Shown: in pieces, positions 48,221 to 60,049 of the stretch
Position numbering within the stretch: position 1 is the first letter of the stretch
How the letters are laid out: each line of letters begins with the position of its first letter
Assembly (NCBI GenBank): GCA_026008535.1
Contig: BRKX01000010.1
Span: 749,001-813,000, forward strand
Reading direction: 5' to 3'
Source: Perilla frutescens
Taxonomy: Eukaryota > Streptophyta > Magnoliopsida > Lamiales > Lamiaceae
DNA length: 64,000 bases
Notes under the pieces: generated by a model
Databases searched by the model: none
Seen by the model: the letters and a program-made list of their open reading frames with translations, nothing else
What the model was told of the DNA's origin: nothing
Position numbers and translations under genes: made by a program

Positions 48221-49117
48221 ATGAGCAGCTCCTTGAGATTGAGCTTCCACATCCCCAAGGCTTTGCCTTCTCTCTCTCCTCCCAATCAATCCAATCATCA
48301 TCCCTTCTCCATTTCTTGTCAAAGAAAAGATTCCCACCACAAAAGACAGGTTTTGAATCATCTTTCTCAGTTTAAGAAACAATCTTTTGCAAGAATTTCA
48401 CTCTTTTTATTCATCAGCAGGCATGCACAATTACAGAGAGAAAGGAAATTCAAGATTCCAGAAGTGGAGTTCTTAGCCTGGCCCTTCAAGTTGGAGGAGT
48501 AATAATGGCAACTGTATGGTTTGTGTTTTTTTGCATTCTGGGCTTTGAATTTTGTAGTTTCTTGAAAATGAATTTAGCTTGCATTTGAATTTTGAACAGG
48601 TGGCAGAGCCTGCTTTTGCTGTGACAGGTGTGAATGAAGAAGATGATTTGGTGTGGACTCTGATTCAGTTGGGAATTTCAGCTTTCTTCTACTTCATTGC
48701 TGTTCCAGTGAGTGAAAAATTATAGTATTTACCCTTTTCTGGTGAAAGTAAAAAAAATGAAAAAAATTCTTGAATTTTGGTTGCAGCCCATCATCATGAA
48801 CTGGCTGAGAACCAGATGGTACAAGAGGAACTTGCTAGAGATGTATGTGCAGTTCATGTTTGTTTTCATGTTCTTTCCAGGGTAAGTCCAGACTTAATTT
48901 TGTGCATTTGGATTGAAATTAATGACAGAAATTAATCATTTGTTGCCTAATTTATGTGGGCAGGGTGTTGCTTTGGGCACCATTTCTCAACTTCAGAAAG
49001 TTCCCTAGAGATCCAGACATGAAGTACCCTTGGTCAGTACCACAAAATCCTTCTGAAATCAAGGGTGGATTCTTGAAGTATCCCTGGGCAAAACTTGAAG
49101 ATTATGATTATGAATAG
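48221..49117 (+). CDS. NDHL: Chloroplast NDH complex subunit L (NdhL/CRR23)
   Basis: Five exons, 48221-48349, 48421-48513, 48600-48707, 48787-48881 and 48964-49117, close in frame to 192 residues, about the size of the plant protein. The N-terminus is a Ser/Lys-rich transit peptide with a hydrophobic lumen-targeting-like segment (SLALQVGGVIMATVAEPAFA). The conserved core is LIQLGISAFFYFIAVPPIIM, then NWLRTRWYKRNLLEMYVQFM, then FVFMFFPGVLLWAPFLNFRK, with FPRDPDMKYPW near the end. Two or three membrane spans fit a thylakoid protein of NDH subcomplex A. The ATG at 48221 was chosen because the longer open frame upstream starts only at TTG. Intron 1 is 71 nt with a weak donor (CAG|GTTTTG), chosen because it alone restores frame. 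The stop codon faces that of the TMEM214 gene, 266 bp apart. Confidence 0.93.
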
Positions 49118-49383
49118 GATTTCTTTCAAATCTTTTAATGCTTTTCTACTCCAATTCATGATATACCATCCCTCTTATCTTCAACCATTCACTACATCAT
49201 CAGGATGATCGCGACATGCAAACGAAAAAAAAGTAGAATAAATGGAAAAGATAACGGGACTAAAATTAGTTCCAGTGACAAAAACGATTCAGCTACTTTG
49301 CTCAAGTAAACGAGGGCATAGCTCTTCTGCTACTTTATTTTAGGCAAATGTTGAACGAGATCAAAATTGGCCGTAAGTTTTGC

Positions 49384-52300
49384 TCAGACGGGTGTCGGGA
49401 TATTGAGCATAAGTGATAACTTATTCCAATCCCATGCATCCAAGCTTGGGGACATGACAGCAGCTCCCACAGCTAGCACCACAGCAGTAAAGGCCAATGT
49501 TTTCATGCAACCACCATGTCCATGACCACTCGATATTCTTCCCAACATCGCCTTGCAGTATTTGTCGGCCTCCCTGAAGTAGCTTTGGCGACTAACATCC
49601 AATCCACCACTCGATGCCTTGTCATTCTGTATAGAGGCAATTTAAAATAAATGAGTAAGAAAATTGCACTTTGAGATGGAAATATATGCAATAAGAGCAC
49701 AAATGGACTGTTATAAATTCACTCACTTCAAAGGGCTCGAGTAACCAGCATGACAAAGCAGAGGTTTCAGAAGATTAGCTAACCTTTAGCCTGAAACTCT
49801 TGAGAGTTTCCGCGAGTGCTTGAAGAGAAGGCTGTTCCAAAGAAAGTATCTTCCACTCTTCAGAAAGCTTCCTCAAGGTAGCAACACTAGCCTCTATGTT
49901 ATCAGCATAAATTTTGTCCTGTCCATATAATTACAATATTACATAACATAATTCATTGCATCTTATAAAGTGAACATGCATTGACTGCCCAAAAGGGCAA
50001 TGATGAAATGAATTTAGTAAGTAGTTAGTTAGTTGCCTCAGAAATCAGAGAAATGGGCACAAGAACTGAAAATATGTTTGTAAGCATCTTCTCAAGAGAA
50101 ACGTAGATTGGAAAAAAAAAATTATCAAAACATGGGCCTTCATCTGCTTGATTTTAAGACAGAACCTTCAAAGCTATCCGTTTGTATATAACTTAACTTA
50201 GGAAATTCCCACTGCCAGAATATGATTGGAAAAGGATGATGAGCGGAGATGCTGGTTACTGATAAAGCTTACCCACTGTTTGTAGCAGTCCGGATTCTGA
50301 ATCAAACACCAGATGAAAATGCTTGTTGCTTCCTCAGATAAAGTGGGGATTCCTGCACAGGATCGGTTTTAGCAAATACTTACTTTAGAAAGAAATTAAA
50401 TAGGTTGGCAATCCAATGTCACCTTCTCCAGCTGCTTTGACTGCAATAGACTGTATCTGCTGTGATACTTGCTTCATTGCTTTGCTTCCTGGAGAACCCG
50501 CAAGAGCAACCTCTTTGAGAATTGGGTAAATCGCCTCAAATCTTTCAGTAGCCTATTACACATAATAAAATTATTAGATAACTGGATTTACAGAACAAAA
50601 CAGAATGCCTTCCTGGACCACTAGACTGTATTTTAGAAGATCACGGGTCATTCCTACCTTGACTCTTGCAGAAGATGCTGGAAAAGTTGCATGTAACAGT
50701 AGCTCAAGGGCTGCAGGTGATACTAAGCGCTCCCCTTTCCTAACAGCATTACTGACTAGTATACTACGAGCTTTTGGCACTGTGAGAAGTCTGTTGAAAT
50801 AATAATGAATAGTTTGTCATTAAATTATAAAACCACCGGTGCAAACTGTAAACCATAAAGAGCTGAAATTAGTGGAAAAAAATCAAAGAGTTTAAACCTT
50901 TCCGCTAGCTGTAAAACTAAGTCCCTGGACTGTGGATTAGATCCTGGTTTTCCACCAAGTATTGGCAAAATAAGATGTGCCCATATATACAATCCTACAG
51001 CTAAATCTCCTTGAGAGGCCTACACAAAATGATTTGGTGTCAGTTGGGAATACAGAATTCACAAGAATAAAGATCACGGATTACCTATGATCGGGGATCA
51101 TGCTAAAGTGAATAGAGAAGTTCGCATACCTGTATGATCATCCATACAAGAACCGGAAGCTTATCTTGTCCTAGGTACTTTGAGTTTTCCCTCAGCGTTG
51201 GCAACAAATGGATTAGTAGGTCTGGCTTCCGTCGCAACACCATTGCCAGAACTAAAAAAATAGCAACCTGCAGTATCAACAATTAGCAAACAATACAGTA
51301 ATAGTAGCAATGACAAAATTTTGGAGATTATATAAAACAAGAATTTTGGAAACTATATCAAGATGCCACCGTTAATGTAGAAAAGAGTGTATTTTTGCAA
51401 ACTAGGAATGAAGCAAGTTTAGGTCAAAATAGAGCACAGGCGATAAGCATGAAATACTTAGGCTACACTTGGAAAATTGAGTTTGTCTTTCGTAGTAGCA
51501 AAATAAAAAAAGAACTAAAGTCCATCTTTTACAAGCAATAAGCACCAAGTAGCAGGTTTACCTACAATAGCATCATCTTTAGGTAATTCAAAATTGGAGC
51601 CCCTTTTTTCCTTTCATTTCCACACAATACAATTATCTACTTGCCAATCAAGCATTTCTCTTACCAGTACTCTGTAATACAATGGCATGGAAAATAACTT
51701 TGTACGAAACTACATTGAGTTACAAAATATAAAAAACCTGAGACTTTGAAGATGCAGGTTGGCCTCCTTTCTTTATACCCTTAGACCCCATTTGTTGGGT
51801 TGCCAAGTCAGCGAGAACACAATCGAATGACCATAACACAAACGTCCCTAATGCATCATAGGAACGATGGTTTATCCAGTCGACTGATGTCTTGTAAACA
51901 GTGTGGGAAATATAAGAAACAGGAACCTGTTCATCAGAATATAATCCCATTAGTTCTCTAAGCATCAATGCAGGCCCAAAAGAAGATGAGGCCTAATTAA
52001 GATGCCAAAAACATATCCAGAAGGTATCCGATGCCATAAAGGTTCGACTCATACAAGCAGGCATTACAGCCAGGGTAATGTTTGGAAAAAGGAATAGAAT
52101 TGCAGGAATTTTGTCCATTTCAGATTACCATGTTCACCTCTTTTCAAAAGGAGACCACTTTTTTCTTCCTATTATTTATGCAATACTCAGTCAATCAAAC
52201 ACATGCAGACACTCTCCACCATAAACAACTATCACTTGATCTCAATTCTTTATTTCTGGTTCCTTCAATCCTAAGATGCAAATGCATGATCCCACAAATA

Positions 52301-53015
52301 ATGAAATCATTAAAGGCCAAAAACTCCCAAACTTCCTAGAAATAAATCTGCAAACAAGCTGTATATAAAATCCTGAGCAACTCACATCGGCAATTTTGGC
52401 GACGGCAGATTCCCTAAACAGCTTGAGCCACGGAAACTGTGACGAACTGACTGCCGAAAATGCTCGACCAAAATAGTCTGCAAATCTGATCAACTGAATG
52501 TCTTGTTGCCCTTCATAGGATTCCTATCAATCACGGAATCCATAAGTTCTCCAATTCCACCACTAAATAAAACAAAATTAGGGATCGAAACAGATAGCAA
52601 TATAGCATACCGAAATGCTGGATAGAAACGCGGCGAGATCATCAACATCGATCCTGGCGGCGGCCTCCGCCACCGTGATCTTAGGCTTCTTAACCTTCTT
52701 CGGTTTATCCTTGCTATTTCCGGCCGCAGCATTGTTCTCCTTCGCAGAATATTCATCGTCGTCATCGTGATCCCGATTCTTCTCCGATCTCGCCAGAAAT
52801 TCGTCGTCGGAAGCCGCGCGCTGCGCCTCCAATTTGCGGCGGCGGTCCTCTGCATGCGCGTCCAAGCCTTTGAAAACGTCGTTGGCGGATACGTCGGAGT
52901 GCGTGATGTCGGTGCGGTTTTTGCGGTGCTTTTTGGCGTAGGTGACTTTCTGCCAGCCATGGGCACCGTCGCCGGCGTGGAGAGTGAGCTCGGAAAATGG
53001 TTTAGCTTCTTCCAT
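49384..53015 (-). CDS. TMEM214/DUF2359 family membrane protein
   Basis: Ten exons: 52611-53015, 52386-52523, 51738-51926, 51130-51267, 50898-51019, 50658-50790, 50423-50552, 50273-50352, 49784-49918 and 49384-49626. They close in frame to 570 residues. The N-terminal part is charged (HGWQKVTYAKKHRKNRTD, then Asp/Glu and Lys tracts). The conserved TMEM214-type region follows (FADYFGRAFSAVSSSQFPWL, KLPVLVWMIIQ, NAVRKGERLVSPAALELLLH, FPASSARVKATERFEAIYP). One hydrophobic segment near the C-terminus (MKTLAFTAVVLAVGAAVMS) is a likely ER membrane anchor. In animals TMEM214 is an ER protein linked to stress-induced apoptosis; the plant function is not known to me. Arabidopsis At1g70770 and At1g23170 are the relatives I recall, again next to NDHL and the armadillo gene respectively. 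Confidence 0.92.
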
Positions 53016-53249
53016 ATATATATAGTACAGTATAATCCTAATCCGGCAACAAATTAGTCGAGAATTCAGCAAAATCGAAACGAAATCGGAGACGGAGATT
53101 ACTATTTGAAGGAAATTGGAAAAAATAGGACAGTTTGTTGAATCATGAGTGTCGAGTGTGAATGAGAGATATTTGACACGTGTTTGTTGTTGCCGGTGAC
53201 TCGTAATTAGGACGAAAATCAAACCAAATAACTCGAAATTCTATTTGTG

Positions 53250-53530
53250 TTTGTTCTTTAAAAATTTATTTGAGCTCGATTCGATGATCATATCAAATAT
53301 GCTTGAAGATACTTTTGTATTTGATAAGATTTAAAATTCGAGCTCAATAAGAAAAAAAATGAGCAAGCATGTGTAAAAATATCACACTACCAGAGCTCGA
53401 TTCGTGTTCGATTCCATTAAAATTCGTTTGAACTCAATTTGATAGATAATCAAATAAACTCAAATATAAATTTTAGAGTTCGATATCGTTTTAAATAAGG
53501 TTAAACATATGTATATTCAGACGTTGCTCG
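53250..53530. mobile_element. GAGCTCGATTCG-rich repeat fragment
   Basis: TTTGAGCTCGATTCGATGATC, AGAGCTCGATTCGTG and similar words recur, as in the copies at 12598 and 42105. The ends are not clear. Confidence 0.4.
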
Positions 53531-53532
53531 AG

Positions 53533-54093
53533 TAGGGGTGAGCAAAAAGTACCGAAAATCGAGAACCGAACCGAACCAAATTAGTTCGGTTTTTTCGGTT
53601 CAGTTCTTTTCAAAATTCGGTTCGATTCGATTTTTTTTAGCAAAAATTCAATTTTTGGTTTCGGTTCGGTCCAGAGGAAAAATATCCGAACCGAACCGAA
53701 AAACCTAATTTATATATATATTAGCAATAAAAATACTCGACTTTGTGGGACTTTATAGTTTATTTGGCTTTATTTTGTTGGAATTTACACCTTTTTGGAC
53801 TTTATTCAATTATATATTGGTATTTTTTGAACTTGAATCTTGATAATTAGCTAATTCATACTTATACATATTTAATTATATCGTATGAATAGAATTTAAA
53901 GCAAAAAAAATCAGAAAATTTAAGAAAAATTTCGGTTTAAAACCGAACCGAACCGAAATATTTCAGTCCAATTTGGTTCAGTTCCGATCAGAAATTCGGT
54001 TCGATTTGTTTCTATTTCTAAAAAATTCAATTTTCTTCAGTTTTAATATTTTCGAGACCGAATCGAACCGAAAAACCGAATGATCACCCATAA
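53533..54093. mobile_element. CCGAACCGAA-rich element with inverted ends
   Basis: The left end (TAGGGGTGAGCAAAAAGTACCG) is the imperfect inverse of the right end (CGAATGATCACCCATAAGG). Subterminal regions are runs of CCGAACCGAA / TTCGGTTCGG. Similar repeats are widespread in plants. Positions 54094-55000 contain only AT-rich sequence. Confidence 0.6.
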
Positions 54094-55072
54094 GGTCGCA
54101 GTCATGCTCGTAGTAGTCGTCGTGGATCCACATTGTCGGCCCAATGCATGTTTTCCACTAATGGGCCTAGTCCACTCCATACTTATTCACACTCCATGTT
54201 GGGAAATCTAGTGATAATTTATTTATTTTTCTTAATAAAATTTATTTTTATTTGTATCACACCAACACCATGACAATGGGAAACAATAAAACAATAAAAA
54301 AAAAAAATACAACGATGAATGTAGTAAAAATATAAACCTAAAAAGTAAGAGCATGACAATATCATTTTTGTTATGTTAATAAAATGTGTTGGAAATCATA
54401 AGTATTTATAAGACTACTAAAGAAATTAATTTCTTAATATTGGTAATTAATTTAGAAAAAATAAATACTGTTTAGGGTTGGGGTAAAAAAAATTTGGAAT
54501 ATTAATTCACGAATACATTTTTTAAAACTTAATACTACCTCACACACTATATTTATATACACTAAATATATAAATAAATGGAAATATTATTTTACATTTT
54601 TAAAATATACAAATAGTCAATTCAACCTTTTTAGAGGGAATAACAAATTAATTGTTACTATATCTATTATTTAAATAAATTATTTTATACAAAAAAAAGT
54701 TTAAAGAAAGTATAAGCATGAGAAAAAAATATGCATTACAATTTAGCAAACTTTCAATTGTATGTATAAAATTCGATTTCACAATAAATTTCATAGCTTG
54801 AATAACGTATTATTGCTACTGTAGTACTATGCTATTACACTTACTCAAATCAAAATGTTTCGTTGTAGTGTAAATAAAGAAAGAGTTAATTTTTTTTAGC
54901 CACTTAGAATTTTAAAAAACTTATTTTAGCCATTTATTTTTAAACATATAAATTTTAGCCACTTTAGATAAAAATACCATCGCATCTACTCGTGTGTTCT
55001 GGACTCAGCGGGCAAATGCGCGCGCGTCGACAACCCCCGCACGTGATGTTTGGTGACTGCATAAACCGGAAT

Positions 55073-55280
55073 ATGTGTTCGACATTCAAGACCCCAACCC
55101 ATTTGAAATTCAAGCCCCCAAATCCTATTTCTCGACCAACCCATTTGAAATTCAAGCCCCCGGGAAATGCATTATTGGAAACTGGAGTTATGGCACACAA
55201 CTCCTTGTCTTTCAGGTTGGAAGCTGGAGTTATGGCACACGATTCCTTGTCTTCCTTGACCTCCATATTCGTTTGATAAC
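55073..55280 (+). repeat. Fragment homologous to armadillo exon 1 plus repeat-array sequence
   Basis: An ATG at 55073 starts a copy of the armadillo gene's first codons. Positions 55099-55133 are identical to 47606-47640 of that gene (reverse strand). Part of this block repeats at 55137-55161. It is followed by two copies of CTGGAGTTATGGCACAC (about 55184 and 55221), the hallmark of the array at 56071-59355. Positions 55281-56060 hold AT-rich, mostly featureless sequence. Confidence 0.75.
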
Positions 55281-56070
55281 ATATAAGAATTCCGAGTGAA
55301 CCATAAAATAAAAGTGAATGAATTTAATTTTTTTTGAAATAAATGTAACCCATAATTGATGTTAATAAACTTAAAAAAAATATGAACCCCGAAAACACAA
55401 TATAAGCTCTAAAAAATATTAAAACAAAATCCTAAAAAAATCATGAACCCTAAAAACACCTAAGCTCCTAAACTCTAAGGCTTTGTTTGGTTGCCAAGGA
55501 ACGTGGCCTTGGAAAATAATTTCATTCCTTATTTTTCAATTTCCGTGTTTGATTTAATTTTTGAGAATTTTGAAAAGTAATCAGAATCTTCAAAATAAGA
55601 AAACTAATACAACTTCCCTAGATTATGAATAATTACCTGAATTAGATATTCGTTTTCCTTATCTCTAGAAATCTTGTATGAGACGATTTCCCTATTCAAA
55701 ATTTTCATTCATTATTTTTATAAATTATTACTAAAATTTTATATTATATTTTTCAATAAAAAATTAAAATTTTTTAATTTTTTTTGTGCATTATTGTAGT
55801 TTTTTATTATAAAATTTTAACTATCAATAAAAAATGAAAAAAAAAAAAAAACCTACTAAAATTTATTTTTTTTTATTTTTTTATTTTTGCAATTGATGGC
55901 AGCTAGTAGAATCAACGGCAAAATTCAACATAAGTAACAATTTGTGTTCAAATGATGTTGACCAATTTGTGTTCAACATAAATACATGGCCTAGGGTTTC
56001 AGATCTAGGGTTAAACCCTAAATTCTCCCTATATACACACAGTTGGCAACAAGCAGTGCGGTACTCCAAT

Positions 56071-59000
56071 ATGTGTTCGACGTTGAAATTCCCAAATCCT
56101 ATTTCTCGTACTTTCTCAGTTAAATTATCAATTCATGTTACTTTGGCAAAGAAATGCATTATTGGAAGCTAGAGTTATGGCACACGACTCCTTGTCTTCG
56201 TCTTCCTTGGCCTTCGAGTTCGTCTGATTCCGTAGACATTTCAATAAAAGAATGGTGTGTAAGTTTGAATGTGTAAAATTTATCAGTTTAACTAAGCATT
56301 CATGGTAAGAGATGCAAGTCATGAACATGACTTGTACACGGTAAGAGATGGGGGAATGACTAAAGAGTGTAATATTTTTTCACCATCTTAATAAGGTAAC
56401 TCCAACTTCTCAAAACTAAGAGTTTGAAATACACATGTCGAAAAAATATTGAAAACTGAAGAATACATTGATATCAATAGAACTCATGATATTTTGGAGA
56501 AAAAATAAGTATAATTCAATATCCCAAAAATTATATAATACAATGTCTTTTTATTTATCTATACTAACTACCAAATTATATTAGGTTATGAATAGATATA
56601 TGTTGTCTCTTTTTTTACATCAAAACATACTAAAGAACTGAAATATCAATTTAACTAAATAAAAAAATTATAACAAAAAAATTTCATTGGTACGGCTTCC
56701 GAACGGAATCAGACGAACGAACGTGAAGGACGAACAAGAATGCATTTCTTGTTAGTTTAACAAAACAAATAAAACAGAAAATATTAGCAATATTAGTAAT
56801 ATTTAACTACGAAAATATTTAACAAAAAATAGTCTACACACAAATGTTTACTGAACGAACCTTGAGGACGAAGACAAGGAGTGTGCTCCGGAAGCCGAGA
56901 TTGCATTTCTTGTTAGTTTAACAAAACAAATAAAACAAAAAATATTAGTAATATTAGTAATATTTAACGACAAAAATATTTAACAAAAAATACTCCACAC
57001 GCAAATGTCTACGGAACGAACCTTGAGGACGAGAACAACAACAAGGGGTCGTGTGCTCCGGCTTCTGAGATTGAGTTTCTTGGCAAAGTAACGTTGCAAA
57101 AAATAGGCAAAATAGGCTTGGTTGGGCTGAATGGATAATTTATTGTTGAGGAGAGATGGTTGGGCGGCTTGAAAGAAATAGTATAGATTGAGCACATACT
57201 GGAGAGAGGAGAGAAGGCTGGGCGGCGGCCGGCGAGGAGAAGAAAAGTAACATAGAGAGAGATGAGAGAAAGAAATAGGAGGGTTGGGCGGGCGGCGATT
57301 AATGAATTTGGGGTTGCCCCTCTATTTATTAAAAGGTTTTTTTTTTCTTGATAGTTAATTTTCTATCCTCACTACTAATATTCTCTATCCACTATTAATA
57401 GTTACTTCTAAAACTGATGACAACTATACAAACGGTATTGACATTCAATTATTTCTCGTACTATCTCAGTTAAATCATCAATTCATGTTACTTTGACAAG
57501 AAATGCAATCTTGGAAGTTGGAGGTATGGCACATGACTCCTTATCTTCGTCTTCCTTGGCCTCCAGGTTCGTCTGATTTCGTAGACATTTCAATAAAAGG
57601 ATGGTGTGTAAGCTTGAATGTGTAAAATTTATCAGTTTAGCTAAGCATTCACGGTAAGAGATGCAAGTCATGAACATGACTTGTTCACGGTAAGAGATGG
57701 GGGAAATGACTAAAGAGTGTAATATTTTTTTAACATCTTAATAAGGTAACTCCAACTTCTCAAAACTAAAAGTTGGAAATACATATGTCGAAAAAATATT
57801 GAAAACTGAAGAATACATTGATATCAAGAGAACCCATGATATTTTGGAGAAAAAATAAGTATAATTCAATATCCCAAAAATTACATAATATAATGTATTT
57901 TTACTTATCTATATTAACTACTATATTTTCTATCCTAACTACTAATATTCTCTATCCACCATTAGCAGTTACTTCTAACACTGATAACAACTATACAAAC
58001 GGTATTGACATTCAGTTATTTCTCACATTTTCTCAGTTAAATCATCAATCCATGTTACTTTGGCAAGAAATGTATTTTTGGAAGCTGGAGTTATGGCACA
58101 CGACTCCTTGTCTTCGTCTTCCTTTGCCTCCTAGTTCGTATGATTCTGTAGACATTTCAATAAAAGGATGGTGTGTAAGCTTGAATGTGTAAAATTTATC
58201 AGTTTAGCTAAGCATTCACGGTAAGAGATGCAAGTCATGAACATGACTTGTTCACGGTAAGAGATGGGGAAATGACTAAAGAGTGTAATATTTTTTCAAC
58301 ATCTTAATAAGGTAACTCCAACTTCTCAAAACTAAGAGTTGAAAATACACATGTTGAAATAATATTGAAAACTGAAGAATATATTGATATCAACAGAACT
58401 CATGATATTTTGGATAAAAAATAAGTATAATTCAATATTCCAAAAATTATATAATACAATGTGTTTTTACTTATCTATACTAACTACTAATATTCTCTAT
58501 GCATCATTAGCACTTACTTCTAACACTGATGACAACTATACAAACGGTATTGATATTCAGTTATTTGATGAAAGAATAATTAATATTTCTAATGTTGAAA
58601 AGGTAGTGAATAACTAAAACGTTGTACACTTAGTACAAAACACAACATATACAGAATATTAGGTTATGAATAGATATATGTTGTCTCTTTTTTTTTTACA
58701 TCAAAACATACTAAAGAACTGAAATATGAATTTAACTAAATATAAAAATTATAACAAAAAAATTTCATTGGTACGGCTTCCGAACGGAATCAGACGAACG
58801 AACGTGAAGGACGAACAAGAATGCATTTCTTGTTAGTTTAACAAAACAAATAAAACAGAAAATATTAGCAATATTAGTAATATTTAACTACAAAAATATT
58901 TAACAAAAAATAGTCCACACACAAATGTTTACGGAACGAACCTTGAGGACGAAGACAAAGAGTGTGCTCCGGAAGCCGAGATTACATTTCTTGTTAGTTT

Positions 59001-59355
59001 AACAAAACAAATAAAACAAAAAATATTAGTAATATTTAACGATAAAAATATTTAACAAAAAATACTCCACACGCAAATGTCTACGGAACGAACCTTGAGG
59101 ACGAGAACAAGAACAAGGAGTCGTGTGCTCCGGCTTCCGAGATTGAGTTTCTTGGCAAAGTAACGTTGCAAAAAATAGGCAAAATAGGCTTGGTTGGGCT
59201 GAATGGATAATTTATTGTTGAGGAGAGATGGTTGGGCAGCTTGAAAGAAACAGTATAGATTGAGCACATACTGGAGAGAGGAGAGAAGGTTGGGCGGCGG
59301 CCGACGAGGAGAAGAAAAGTAATATAGAGAGATGAGAGAAAGAAATAGGATAAAA
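56071..59355. mobile_element. Array of long inverted and tandem repeats (Pack-MULE-like)
   Basis: Segment S1 (56097-56575, again 57445-57937 and 58012-58482) contains GGAGTTATGGCACACGACTCC, a conserved palindrome and a GTAATATTTTTT block. Segment S2 (56580-57300 and 58658-59352, offset about 2.08 kb) contains GGTTATGAATAGATATATG and three units ending in CATTTCTTGTTAGTTTAAC or its variant. The end of S2 (57000-57200) is the inverse of the start of S1 (56071-56240). For example, ACAAGGGGTCGTGTGCTCCGG matches the complement of TATGGCACACGACTCCTTGT. The order is S1-S2-S1-S1-S2. Within it, a 545-567-bp unit is tandemly repeated (57371, 57938, 58483). Long ends of about 200 bp carrying sequence related to the armadillo gene fit a Mutator-type element with a captured gene fragment. 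The short open frames inside do not form a gene. Confidence 0.7.
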
Positions 59356-60049
59356 TGTTTTACGTGCGATGATAAAATGGACTATATAAATGAGACGGAG
59401 GGAGTATAATCTATGGACCATCATAATTTGTCCATGAGTGAAAATTATCTCAAGTGCATTATTCGCAAATAATATCATATCAATTAAATAAAAATCCCTA
59501 ATAAAACTATTGGGAAATATGCATGCTAACTATATAGTCCTTTCTATTTTCTATTTTGCATTAAAAGGTGTCACTTTCAAGCTATTATCAATTCTTCACT
59601 TAACCAAACAATTCATTGACAATATTGGAGTAATTAAATTAAACTCATAGATATGATGGGAGTTTATTTATTTATTTTGACTTTGAGATTTTGGGTTGAG
59701 CAAGAATGAAGCTCAAACAATGAAAGTTGTTTCATTTGAATTTCAAAGTTGTGATGAAACTAAACACAAATTGCATCTTGAATTTTTAATTAATTAATCA
59801 AGAATAAAGCTGCATTGTTAAAATATACAAGTACGTGACAACTAGAATTAAATAATGATTTATCATAGGCAAGCATCTCTTGGGTAAATTGAAAACAATA
59901 AAAAAAAAATTGCATCGGAAAAATTCTCAACCTCAGCCTCAGTGCAATTCGCCTAGAATTTCTCAAAACTTTTTCCCTAAATCACATAATTTTATTTAAC
60001 TGCACTTGTCACAATCTTTCCAATATTTTAATCTTTTAGTAGTATCAGT
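59356..60049. other. AT-rich intergenic sequence, one MITE end
   Basis: A lone Stowaway-type right end (TATAAATGAGACGGAGGGAG) occurs at 59386-59406, without a recognisable left partner. It lies directly after S2b. Nothing else is supported. Confidence 0.5.

Noticed and set aside
57009..59269. Repeated minus-strand open frames beginning MCSIYTISFKPPN, which could suggest small secreted or plastid peptides
   Set aside because: They lie in the long inverted ends of the S1/S2 array, occur in identical duplicated copies, and resemble the armadillo exon 1 start. They are better read as repeat-borne gene fragments.
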